Part shown: piece by piece, positions 41,416 to 49,560 of the stretch
How positions within the stretch are numbered: position 1 is the first letter of the stretch
Layout of the letters: each line of letters starts with the position of its first letter
Assembly: GCA_964426135.1 (NCBI GenBank)
Contig: CAYRPN010000002.1
Location: forward strand, 147,406-211,405
Length of the DNA: 64,000 nucleotides
Reading direction: 5' to 3'
Source: CAYRPN01 sp964426135
GTDB taxonomy: Bacteria > Planctomycetota > Phycisphaerae > Phycisphaerales > Phycisphaeraceae
The notes under the pieces: generated by a model
Databases searched by the model: none
Told to the model about the DNA's origin: nothing
What the model saw: the letters and a program-made list of their open reading frames with translations, nothing else
Program-made: the position numbers and the translations under genes

Positions 41416-41471
41416 GTGTTCTGTCCGCTGTTCTCTGTTCTTTGTTCTCTGTTCTCTGATTTCTGGTTCCC
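41416..41471. repeat. Heptanucleotide repeat directly before the octaheme gene
   Basis: Eight period-7 units of the GTTCTCT type (GTGTTCT, GTCCGCT, GTTCTCT, GTTCTTT, then two more GTTCTCT) end exactly at the ATG of 41472. There is no Shine-Dalgarno sequence in the last 20 nt. Confidence 0.88.
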
Positions 41472-43175
41472 ATGACTCTTCGCCACAAACAAATCGTCAT
41501 CTCCATCCTCGCGATGATTTTTCTCGCTTCGCTGGTGCTGGTGCAGTACAAGGAAGTCCAGCGCAAGGATCGCGAAGGCCAGCGCCGTCCGACGGTGCAC
41601 GTGATCCCGGCCAGCAGTAAGACCTGCGTGGAGTGCCACCGGCAGCAGACGCCCGGCATCATCGCGCACTGGGAAGGCAGCACGCATGCGATCAAGGGCG
41701 TCGGCTGCGTGGAGTGCCACCAGGCGGAAGTGGATGACGCGGACGGCTTCAACCACTACGGCGCTCTGATCGCCACCGTCGTGACCCCCATGGACTGCGC
41801 TCGCTGCCATCAGACGGAAGCCGCGGAGTTCCAGCGAAGCCACCACGCCAAGGCAGGCAATATTCTGGCATCGCTCGATAATTTCCTGGCGGAGACCGTG
41901 GAAGGCTCGCGGACCAGTTTCAACCCGCACTCGCCGACGCTCGGCAAAGCCGTGGACAAAGTCAACGGCATGGCCAGCGCCAACAGCGGGTGCCAGCAGT
42001 GCCATGGCGCCAAGGTCGCGCTCACCGGCACCGACGGCAGCCTGATCACCGTCGACGATCTGAAGCCCGACGCCAAGGGAAAGCCGACGAACAAGGCGGC
42101 GCTCGGCAAGATCATGAAGAACAACGAAGGCCGGCCGATGCTGGCTTCGTCGAGTTGGCCCAATACCGGCATCGGCCGGCTCAACCTGGATGGCTCCAAG
42201 GGATCCTGCTCCGCGTGCCACAGCCGGCACGACTTCTCACCTCGTCGCGCACGCCAGCCGGAGAACTGCGGCAAGTGCCATCTGGGGCCGGACCATCCGC
42301 AAAAGGAAATCTATGAGGAGTCCAAGCACGGCGTGGCGTTCCGCGATCTGATCGCGCAGATGAATCTCGATGCGCCTGAATGGATCCTCGGCAAGGATTA
42401 CGCCGCCGCTCCGACCTGTGCCACCTGTCACATGTCCGGGCACCTGCGCAATAACGGCAAGGTGACGCACGATCCGGGCGAACGCATCAGTTGGACCAAC
42501 CGCCCGCCTGTCAGCAAGTGGATGGACACCGATGCGAATCACGTCATCGTCGGCGCCGCCGATCCCGCGGAGCGAGCCAAGCTCATCGTTGACACGGGCG
42601 AAGCCAAGCGGGCCCGCATGCAGGAAGTCTGCTCGCACTGTCACACGCCCGACTACATCGGCTCGTTCTACAAACAGTACGACGACCTGGTCATTCTCTT
42701 CAACGAGAAGTTCGCCAAGCCCGGCCAGTCGATCATGGATGCGCTGTTGAAGAACGGCATGCGTACCAAGACGGAGTTTGACGAGGAGATCGAATGGACG
42801 TGGTTCTATCTCTGGCACCACGAAGGCCGGCGCGCCCGCCACGGCGCGAGCATGATGGCGCCGGACTACACGCACTGGCATGGCATGTATGAGGTCGCCG
42901 AGCGGTTCTACATGGAACTGATCCCGCAGGCTCGCGAGAAGATCGAGCACGCGATCAAGGAGGGGCACGCGGAGCAGGCCAAGGCGGTGAATGACGTGAT
43001 CGAGGCGATTCTTGCCAGGCCTGAGCATGAGTGGTTCAAGAAGGGTGCCGAAGGCGACGCCGAGGCGATTCGCAAGGCAATGGAAGACCGATACGGCAAG
43101 AAGGAAGAGGCCACGAAGACTCCCCAAAAGCCAGTGGAAATCAAGCCCGCGCCCAAGCAGGAGGAGAAGAAGTGA
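41472..43175 (+). CDS. Octaheme c-type cytochrome, HAO-like
   Basis: 567 aa with an N-terminal membrane anchor (IVISILAMIFLASLVLVQY). Eight CxxCH motifs are visible in order: CVECH, CVECH, CARCH, CQQCH, CSACH, CGKCH, CATCH and CSHCH. The spacing and the following WFYLWHHEGRRARHG ... DYTHWHGMYEVAERFY fit the hydroxylamine oxidoreductase (HAO) octaheme fold. Whether the crosslinking tyrosine of true HAO is kept cannot be decided by eye, so a reductase or an electron-transfer role is equally possible. Together with Rieske and cytochrome b it forms a membrane electron-transfer operon. The C-terminal tail is Lys/Pro-rich. Confidence 0.88.
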   Translation: MTLRHKQIVISILAMIFLASLVLVQYKEVQRKDREGQRRPTVHVIPASSKTCVECHRQQTPGIIAHWEGSTHAIKGVGCVECHQAEVDDADGFNHYGALIATVVTPMDCARCHQTEAAEFQRSHHAKAGNILASLDNFLAETVEGSRTSFNPHSPTLGKAVDKVNGMASANSGCQQCHGAKVALTGTDGSLITVDDLKPDAKGKPTNKAALGKIMKNNEGRPMLASSSWPNTGIGRLNLDGSKGSCSACHSRHDFSPRRARQPENCGKCHLGPDHPQKEIYEESKHGVAFRDLIAQMNLDAPEWILGKDYAAAPTCATCHMSGHLRNNGKVTHDPGERISWTNRPPVSKWMDTDANHVIVGAADPAERAKLIVDTGEAKRARMQEVCSHCHTPDYIGSFYKQYDDLVILFNEKFAKPGQSIMDALLKNGMRTKTEFDEEIEWTWFYLWHHEGRRARHGASMMAPDYTHWHGMYEVAERFYMELIPQAREKIEHAIKEGHAEQAKAVNDVIEAILARPEHEWFKKGAEGDAEAIRKAMEDRYGKKEEATKTPQKPVEIKPAPKQEEKK

Positions 43176-43244
43176 TCGCGCTTCCCCGGCGCGATAGCGC
43201 CATCGGGCCGCGACGATTCGCGCTGTGGGCGCGGCGAGGTTGGT

Positions 43245-44348
43245 TCACCGTTTCTGGGCGCCGGCGATCAGGTCGGCCATAGCGCGGCCCATGGCTTCGC
43301 CGACGTTCATGTACGTTCTCGCGTCGCCGTTGTAGTGGCCGTTGGACGCGCCGCCCTTGCTCAGGGGGTGGGCGTAGACGGTGGCGATGTGGCCCTTGAA
43401 CTGCGGGTGCTTGGCGCCGTCGCTGATGTTCATCATGGCGTTGAAGATCAGGCCGTCGTTGCCGGTCGCATTCTCCTTGCTGGTCTGACCCAGCGTGGCC
43501 AGCACGAACTTGCCCTGGGGGCAGTTGAAGTCCTTGCGCAGCGACTTGATCAGGTTCACCAGGTTGTGCTCGTATCGCGCGGCGTGGCCTTCCTTGTAAC
43601 GGTCGCGATCGCCCTGCCACCATAGGAAGCCGGCGACTTCGTACTTCGTCGCGCCGGGATAGTACTCGCCGAGTTTCTCCAGCACCGCCTTGGCGTTCTT
43701 CACGTCGTCGTCGTACTGCTTGCCCGCGTACCACGGCACCGCCTTGGGCTCCTCGCCCTTGAGCCAGCGCTCGTTCACGTCCTTGGAGCCCGCGTAGATC
43801 CAGGTCACCTTCTCCTTGGTCTTGGGATCCACCTCCTCGTACTCGTAGCGCTCGCTTCCAGGCGGCAGCAGGTCCCAGCCCAGGGCGCGGTTGCCGATGC
43901 AGCTCTTGAGGATCATCACCGGCTCGTCGAGCGCGTTGCCCAGTTGATGCCCGATGCCGATCTCCGGGCCGATCGTTCCGCCCTTGATGGTCATCCACTC
44001 GTTGTTGTGTACGCCCATGCCGCCGCCGCGCGACACCATGACGCGCACGTTGCGCACATCCATGCGCTCCGTCCACTTGCCCGCGTCATCGATGAGATAG
44101 GGATAGAGTTTCTCCTGCTTCACAGCATTCTCGAGCGTGCCCACCTTGTCCGCGCCGGCGACCTTGCCGGCGCCGACCATGTTCGACTGGCCCATCAGAA
44201 TGAAAACCTTCACCGGTTTGCTCATGTCGGCGGGCTTGCCGTCGGGACGCGGCAGGGGGGCGGCCTCGGCGGCGAATGCCGGGGCGATGAGCAGCGCCGG
44301 CAGCAGCGCGAAGCAAGCGAAGATACGCGGGATCGATTGGCAAAGCAT
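43245..44348 (-). CDS. Sialate O-acetylesterase-like carbohydrate esterase (SASA domain)
   Basis: 367 aa from ATG 44348, which has AAGGA 7 nt upstream. Signal peptide ends AFAAEA. The SGNH/SASA domain begins VKVFILMGQSNMVG (Ser nucleophile), continues IGPEIGIGHQLG, then FLWWQGDRDRY and GKFVLATLG; the catalytic His may lie in IATVYAHPLSKG. Close parologue of the gene at 44647, likely a duplication followed by divergence. Convergent with the octaheme cytochrome gene (69-nt gap), so not part of that operon. Confidence 0.9.
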   Translation of the reverse strand: MLCQSIPRIFACFALLPALLIAPAFAAEAAPLPRPDGKPADMSKPVKVFILMGQSNMVGAGKVAGADKVGTLENAVKQEKLYPYLIDDAGKWTERMDVRNVRVMVSRGGGMGVHNNEWMTIKGGTIGPEIGIGHQLGNALDEPVMILKSCIGNRALGWDLLPPGSERYEYEEVDPKTKEKVTWIYAGSKDVNERWLKGEEPKAVPWYAGKQYDDDVKNAKAVLEKLGEYYPGATKYEVAGFLWWQGDRDRYKEGHAARYEHNLVNLIKSLRKDFNCPQGKFVLATLGQTSKENATGNDGLIFNAMMNISDGAKHPQFKGHIATVYAHPLSKGGASNGHYNGDARTYMNVGEAMGRAMADLIAGAQKR

Positions 44349-44547
44349 GGAGAATTCCTTTGAAGAGTCTTGGAGGATGATCAATTGACGAATGGGAAAA
44401 GGTGACTCGCCGAGTGTTACTCAACACGCCGAGCCAGATTGAACAAGGGAAACAGGAAGCGAGGAAAGCAGAAGTTGATGAGATTCAGGCCATTCATTTC
44501 CTCAGTTCCTCTCCTCCTGCTTTTCAATGCAACAGCTCTAGATTCGG

Positions 44548-44618
44548 TTTCGTACTCCCCTCCCTACGAGGGAGGGGGATCGCAAACGGCCAAGTCGCGA
44601 AGTCATTTCGTTCACGAT
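44548..44618. mobile_element. Truncated MITE-like element (right end only)
   Basis: CTCCCCTCCCTACGAGGGAG followed by AAGTCGCGAAGTCATTTCG ... ACGATCC matches the right half of elements A and B; the left end is missing. It is a decayed copy between the two esterase genes. Confidence 0.75.
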
Positions 44619-44646
44619 CCGTCGAGGCGATGCCCCTCTTCATCCA

Positions 44647-45708
44647 TCACGGCTTGGCGCCGCGCTCCGTCAGCAGTCCCACCATCGCATCGCCCATCGA
44701 CTTGCCGATGAGGTAGTACGTTTCCCAGTTGCGGTTCCAGTGAAACTCCTGCTTGGAGGGCGACTCTTCCGCTTTGCGCATGAACCCGCGCGTCTCGATG
44801 GCGGCGACGTTGCCTTTGAACTGCGGATACTTCGTCGCATCCGCCGGCGCGAGCTGCGCCATCATGTGCTTTTCGACGCGCACCTTGTACGGGGCTTTTT
44901 CAGGGATGTCCCATCCGCCGATGCCCGTGTTGGCGATGACGAAGGGCATGTTCGCCACGCCCAGGTCCTTGCGGATGTCCTTGATCAGGTGCACCAGATT
45001 GCTCTCGTAAGCATCGACCGCCGTCTGATTGATGCGGTCGTTCCAGCCCTGGTGCCAGCCGAAGCCGACGATCTCGTAGCCCTTGCCGGCATAGCTGGGG
45101 AAGTGCTTCTTCAGATCGCCCGTGATCTCCTTCACATGCCGGAGAATCTCGGCATACTGAAATCCCTTGTCGCCGTCCTTCGTCGGCTTGGGATACTGCT
45201 CGGCGCTGGGCGGGAGGAAATTGAGAAACAGCGACCGCCCGCCCCAGGCGCTCTTGATCAGCAGCACCGGGTCTTCGTAGTAATCGCCGACGGCAAAGCC
45301 GAACGCGTACTCGGGGCCGATGTGATCGGCGCTGGCGCCGTAACCGGTGGTGAGCCAGCCGCTCCGCTGTTTGTCGGCATAGGAAAGATCGACGATCCAC
45401 ACGTCATCGCGAACCACGGGCTTGCCCGCTTTGTCGATCAGGTGGCCGTAGTCCTTGGGCTTGCTCTTCACGCAAGCGTCCATGGTTCCGGGCGTCGGCG
45501 TCGTCGCGTTTGGCGCGCTGGCGACCGTCCCGAAGCCGACCATGTTGCTCTGGCCGGCGAGGATGAAAATCTTGAGTTTGCCGTTGGCCGGCTGCTTGCG
45601 CGGCGCGGGCTCGGCGGCGGCGAGGGAACCGGCCGCGGCGAGCAGGACAAGGGCGGTCACGAGCATCCGGAAACGTTGGGCGAAGGCGGTCGTCTTCATC
45701 GAATCCAT
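44647..45708 (-). CDS. Sialate O-acetylesterase-like carbohydrate esterase (SASA domain)
   Basis: 353 aa from ATG 45708 (ATG 45699 is an alternative). Signal MLVTALVLLAAAGSLAAAEPAP. SASA motifs: LKIFILAGQSNMVGFG, IGPEYAFGFAVGDYY, VGFGWHQGWNDR and MPFVIANTGIGGW. Same order and size as the gene at 43245, so the two are tandem paralogues. AACGCATATCTTGCGC lies about 108 bp upstream, the third occurrence of a motif shared with two PEP-CTERM promoters. Confidence 0.9.
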   Translation of the reverse strand: MDSMKTTAFAQRFRMLVTALVLLAAAGSLAAAEPAPRKQPANGKLKIFILAGQSNMVGFGTVASAPNATTPTPGTMDACVKSKPKDYGHLIDKAGKPVVRDDVWIVDLSYADKQRSGWLTTGYGASADHIGPEYAFGFAVGDYYEDPVLLIKSAWGGRSLFLNFLPPSAEQYPKPTKDGDKGFQYAEILRHVKEITGDLKKHFPSYAGKGYEIVGFGWHQGWNDRINQTAVDAYESNLVHLIKDIRKDLGVANMPFVIANTGIGGWDIPEKAPYKVRVEKHMMAQLAPADATKYPQFKGNVAAIETRGFMRKAEESPSKQEFHWNRNWETYYLIGKSMGDAMVGLLTERGAKP

Positions 45709-45815
45709 TGATCGGCTTTGCGTGAGGGTTGCGGCACTGGGGCCGGGAACAAGGTGGCCTGCGCAATAACGCACGCAGACACCCTGATGAATGTTGACCC
45801 GCCCCCAGTCGCGGC

Positions 45816-45831
45816 AACGCATATCTTGCGC
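45816..45831 (-). promoter_or_regulatory. Putative operator, site 3
   Basis: AACGCATATCTTGCGC, one base different from the motif at 47202 and 51872. It lies about 108 bp upstream of the sialate esterase gene at 44647-45708. Its second half-site, 21 bp away, is not recognisable. Confidence 0.5.
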
Positions 45832-45902
45832 TTTCCCTCGCACGAATTTCAACCACCGCAAGACGACTTCCCGCCTCGGCGGAGCGGATGAAAGAAATCA
45901 GG

Positions 45903-46110
45903 TTCATCCGGCAAATGCGTACACATCTTGTCAGAGCCGGAGTAGTTGACTCCGGTTCGCCGAGCCGGGTCGATCCCGGCGAGGCGAAACTCGGCGCAGC
46001 GGACCCTCGTGCAATCGGGAATACACGGCGCAAATTCGATTTGAAGCGGCATTGAGCCGCTTCAAATCGACCGGAGTCACAGACTCCGGCTCTGTTCGAA
46101 ACTCCGCCAC
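45903..46110. repeat. Dispersed repeat with several hairpins
   Basis: The first 70 bp (TCATCCGGCAAATG ... GAGCCGGAGTAG ... CGCCGAGCCGG) recur at 63930-64000. The element also holds a perfect 15-bp stem TCGATTTGAAGCGGC-ATTGA-complement at 46036-46070, and CGGAGTCACAGACTCCG near its end. No coding frame is seen. Confidence 0.8.
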
Positions 46111-46154
46111 GCCCGTGTCAACAGTTGTCAAGTACGCAAGTGCCGGATGATCCA

Positions 46155-46190
46155 ACAAAAAGACCGGACCTGGCGTGGAAGCCAGGTCCG
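46155..46190 (-). terminator. Intrinsic terminator of PEP-CTERM gene
   Basis: On the minus strand a 10-bp stem CGGACCTGGC-TTCCAC-GCCAGGTCCG is followed by TCTTTTTG. It sits 34 bp after the stop codon of the PEP-CTERM gene at 46224. Confidence 0.88.
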
Positions 46191-46223
46191 CTCGGGGATG
46201 TCGTGCGACTTTGAAGACGGGGT

Positions 46224-47045
46224 TCAGCGCGTGCTGCGCCGACGCAGCATCAGGCCGCCCAGCCCCAGCACAGCGAGGGACGCGGTGGCGGGTTCGGGGA
46301 CAGCCGGGGCGATCAGGCTGCGGATGCTGGCGCCCTGGCCGCGGTTGAAGATGGAGGCGATTTCCTCAGTCGTCAGGGCGCGGTTCCAGATGGCGACGTC
46401 GTCGATCATGCCGTCCCAGCCGCGGCCGGCGGCCTGGGGGTTGCCGCCGATCTGCATGGCGTTGCCGATGTCGGGCAGGACGTACGCCGCCGCGGTGCTG
46501 CCGACCTGCACGCCATCGACGAACATTTTCGTGCCGTTGGCGCCGTCGTACATGAACACGACGTGGTGGAACGAGCCGTTCTGCTGGTCCAGTTCCGCGT
46601 CGCCGATGGCGCCGCTGACGCTGAGTTTGAAGCTGGTGCCGCTGCCGCTGTTGCGGGCGATGCGCCACGAGGCGTTCTCACCTTTGCCCATCAGCGCTTG
46701 AAAGTTCACGTAGAGGGATTCGGTGGTGTACCACGCGCTGGCGCTCATGCTGCCGCCGGCGAAGTCGAAGTCGTTCTCATTGCCGCCGATGACGACGAAC
46801 GCCTGATTGCCGACGCTGTTTTCCAGGTCGATGGCCTGCCCGAACTTGCCGGCGGCGAAGGTGCCGCTGCCGGTGCCGTTGGTCGTCAAGGTGCCGGCGT
46901 GGGCCGCGACGACATTCGCGGAGAAATTGCCGTCCATTTCCCAGTATTCAACCAGCCCGTCGATCAGCGCCGCGTGGGCGCCGGGCGCGGCCAGCCCGAT
47001 GAAAAGGGTTGCGGACAAAGCAGACAGGGTTCTCTTCGCGCTCAT
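46224..47045 (-). CDS. PEP-CTERM surface protein with a LamG-like domain
   Basis: 273 aa from ATG 47045, with GGAGAG upstream. Signal peptide (ALSATLFIGLAAPGAHA), then one concanavalin/LamG-like sandwich (about 25-245; LVEYWEMDGNFSANVVAAH, DDVAIWNRALTTEEIASIF). The end VPEPATASLAVLGLGGLMLRRR is the PEP-CTERM anchor and sorting signal. A 16-bp motif with two direct half-sites is about 155 bp upstream. Probably displayed on the cell envelope; carbohydrate binding is likely. Confidence 0.92.
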   Translation of the reverse strand: MSAKRTLSALSATLFIGLAAPGAHAALIDGLVEYWEMDGNFSANVVAAHAGTLTTNGTGSGTFAAGKFGQAIDLENSVGNQAFVVIGGNENDFDFAGGSMSASAWYTTESLYVNFQALMGKGENASWRIARNSGSGTSFKLSVSGAIGDAELDQQNGSFHHVVFMYDGANGTKMFVDGVQVGSTAAAYVLPDIGNAMQIGGNPQAAGRGWDGMIDDVAIWNRALTTEEIASIFNRGQGASIRSLIAPAVPEPATASLAVLGLGGLMLRRRSTR

Positions 47046-47180
47046 GGTGGTCTCTCCAGACAAGGGGTTTATGGACACAATCGGATGGACGGGCTTTCTC
47101 CAAAACGCAGAAAGCGAGGGCGACAGCCGCGCGGCATACGCCCGCCTGAAAGTGAGAGTACATCAGGAATTCATCTTTTC

Positions 47181-47219
47181 AACACATCCGGAACAATAAT
47201 CAACGCATATTTTGCGCCG
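47181..47219 (-). promoter_or_regulatory. Putative operator, site 1: two half-sites 21 bp apart
   Basis: AACACATC (47181-47188) and AACGCATA (47202-47209) are direct repeats with 21-bp spacing; the second is part of AACGCATATTTTGCGCC. It lies upstream of the PEP-CTERM gene at 46224. A 21-bp direct repeat is characteristic of AraC-family operators. Confidence 0.55.
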
Positions 47220-47300
47220 CGGCGAAATGCGTAGACGCGAACGCAAAAACCGCGCCGACTCTCCGCCGACGCCGCGATGGCCGGGCGAGCGACGCGGCCC

Positions 47301-49280
47301 CTACTTCCCCTGCTTCGGCTCGACGATGGTCGCTTCCAACCGGTGGTACGCGACGCCGCGGCGGATCAGGACATTGAACCGGTCGGGGCCGTCGAACACG
47401 GGCCTGCTGCCGGCGACGAAATCGCCGACCGGCTCGCCTTCGACGCCATCGACGACCAGGAACCACTGATCCTTTCGCCTCGCACCGTAGACCAGGTGCT
47501 TGCCGTCGGGGCTGAAGTGAATGCCGCCGCTCCAGACTTCGCTGTACTTGCCTAGGATCCGGCCATCGACCTGAACCGTCGCGATCTGGCCGTCAACGGA
47601 GGCGTGCGCGACGCGCCGGCCGTCGGGACTGATCGCCACATGCAAAATCTCGTCGTGCGGGTTGCCTTCCTTTCCCTCGCGGATCAGCCGCCACTTCTCC
47701 GTTCGTCTTCCCGCGTAGACGATCACCTTGCCGTCGGCACTGAACACCGGCTCGGTCACGTCGTCGAATGGCGCCTGCGCCTGCCCGTCGATCACCAGGA
47801 AATCCTTGCCATCGTTTCGCGCTCCGACCACGACTCGCGCGCCGTCGGCGCTGAAGCTGAGGCCGAAGGGCTTCTGGTACGACGCCTGCTCCTTGCCATC
47901 GACGACCAGCACGCCGCGCTGATTGCTCAGGGCAATGAGGTAGCTCCGCTTGCCATCGGCGGTGAGGCGAAAATCGGTGATCGCGTCGAAGAAAGGGCCT
48001 TCTTTGCCGTCGATCACCAGGCACTCCCGCGCGTCCTTGATGGCGGTGTAGGCGATGTGGCTGCCGTCGGCGCTGAACTGGATGCCCGTGCGTCCCAGGT
48101 CGTCGTAGGCCGGTTGCTCGACGCCATCGATCACCACCCGCCACTTGCCGTCCTTCCGCAAGCCGTACGCCAGACGCCGGCTGTCGCGGCTGAACGTGAT
48201 GTGCTGAATCGCGTCGCCGGCGGCGACCTCCTTGCCATCGACCACCATCCGCCACTTCTCGCCGCGCTTGACGGCAAAGGCGACGCGCTTGCCGTCGGGG
48301 CTGATCCGGGCGGCATCGTTTGCCAGCATTTCGCAGGGCTCGCTCTCCACGCCATCGACCACCACGCAGCCCCGTCCATCCGTGCGCTCCGCGAAGTGAA
48401 AGTAATGCTCGCCGTTTTCGCTGAACGTGAAACGCAAGGCCCGCGCGAACGGCTTGCCTTCCACGCCGTTGATCACGACGCGACGCAGACCGTCCCGCTG
48501 GCTGACGAACGCGATCTTCCGGTTGCCCACGCTCACCGCCACGCTGCCTGCCTGCACATCAACGCCTCTGGCCAGCAGAGTCTCTTTGCGGATCGTGTTG
48601 CTGGCCTGACTGCCGGGCGTGGGCGGGGGCGGCAACTCGATGCGCTTGAGCTTGTGCGTGTCCAGGCCAAGCTTCAGGGTGATTTCCTGGCCCGCCAGGG
48701 TCGCCGCGAATCCCACTTGATCGCCTTCGACGTCGATGGTGCCCTTCAACTGGCCATCCTTCTTCCCGCCCTTGAAAGGATATTCCTGCCCGCCCCGCGT
48801 GATCGTGCCGCTGAATCCTCCCTCCTCCTGCACGATCGCGATCGCCAGCTCACCGCCGGCAAACTTGCCGACGAACTCGCTCGCATCCGCACGCGAAAGC
48901 TTGTGCGTGTCCAGCCCGAGTTTCACGGTCAGCACGTCACCGGCAATCGTCCCGGCAAACGCCGTCGGCGAGCCGTCCACATCCAGCAATCCCGCCAGCG
49001 CATCGCCTTTCACTTCGCCGGTGAAGGCGAAGGTCTTGTCGCCGCGCGTCAATGTGCCGCGAAGCTTGCCGCCTTCCTGCTCGATGATGATCGAAAGGCT
49101 CGTCCCCGTGAATTTCCCCACCCACGCCGCCGCCGGGGCAGAGACGGGGCCGGGGGCGGGGGCAGCGCTGGCGGGATCACGGGGCTGCGCCCAGCCGCCG
49201 GCACTGAGCAGCATTGCCAGCGACATGACCGCGATCCCAAGCGCTGGTCGTGAAAAACGGCAAGGACGAATATGATGCAT
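47301..49280 (-). CDS. Exported beta-propeller-like protein with duplicated N-terminal domain
   Basis: 659 aa from ATG 49280, with GGAG 8 nt upstream. A signal peptide (GIAVMSLAMLLSAGGWAQ) precedes two tandem about 75-residue repeats (SLSIIIEQEGGKLRGTLTRG ... LTVKLGLDTHKL and LAIAIVQEEGGFSGTITRG ... ITLKLGLDTHKL). The rest is about nine 40-45-residue repeats with SPDGKRVA and VVDGKE motifs, similar to TolB/WD40-like propellers. It is probably an extracytoplasmic scaffold or binding protein. No enzyme motif is evident. Confidence 0.78.
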   Translation of the reverse strand: MHHIRPCRFSRPALGIAVMSLAMLLSAGGWAQPRDPASAAPAPGPVSAPAAAWVGKFTGTSLSIIIEQEGGKLRGTLTRGDKTFAFTGEVKGDALAGLLDVDGSPTAFAGTIAGDVLTVKLGLDTHKLSRADASEFVGKFAGGELAIAIVQEEGGFSGTITRGGQEYPFKGGKKDGQLKGTIDVEGDQVGFAATLAGQEITLKLGLDTHKLKRIELPPPPTPGSQASNTIRKETLLARGVDVQAGSVAVSVGNRKIAFVSQRDGLRRVVINGVEGKPFARALRFTFSENGEHYFHFAERTDGRGCVVVDGVESEPCEMLANDAARISPDGKRVAFAVKRGEKWRMVVDGKEVAAGDAIQHITFSRDSRRLAYGLRKDGKWRVVIDGVEQPAYDDLGRTGIQFSADGSHIAYTAIKDARECLVIDGKEGPFFDAITDFRLTADGKRSYLIALSNQRGVLVVDGKEQASYQKPFGLSFSADGARVVVGARNDGKDFLVIDGQAQAPFDDVTEPVFSADGKVIVYAGRRTEKWRLIREGKEGNPHDEILHVAISPDGRRVAHASVDGQIATVQVDGRILGKYSEVWSGGIHFSPDGKHLVYGARRKDQWFLVVDGVEGEPVGDFVAGSRPVFDGPDRFNVLIRRGVAYHRLEATIVEPKQGK

Positions 49281-49497
49281 GGTGCGACTCCGATCAGCCA
49301 TCCTATCAGGCGACCGGCTGCCCAAACTGCCCTGCGATGTCTTGTCTGAGCCGCGATGCATGAGCGGGCGGCTGGTTCGCATCGACGCCATGTCGGAGTC
49401 GGGACGCCTCAGCGAGCGGATGGTGGGGCTCGTGGAGAATGCGGGGCAACCTCTCATTCACGCCTCCGGCTCTGATGAGGCCTTTGTGTGCCTCGAT

Positions 49498-49532
49498 AAA
49501 AAAAGACCGCCCCGGCGTCAGCCGAAGCGGTC
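49498..49532 (-). terminator. Intrinsic terminator of autotransporter-like PEP-CTERM gene
   Basis: On the minus strand a GACCGC...GCGGTC stem with inner CGGC-TGAC-GCCG pairing is followed by a run of seven T's. It lies 29 bp beyond the stop codon at 49561. Confidence 0.88.
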
Positions 49533-49560
49533 GTTGGATTTGAAACCACTCCGCGCCGGA

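Noticed and set aside
39703..43175. Evidence that the organism is an anammox bacterium
   Set aside because: HAO-like octaheme proteins and Rieske/cytochrome b also occur elsewhere; no hydrazine synthase or nitrite reductase is present and the rest of the gene set is of polysaccharide-degrading type.
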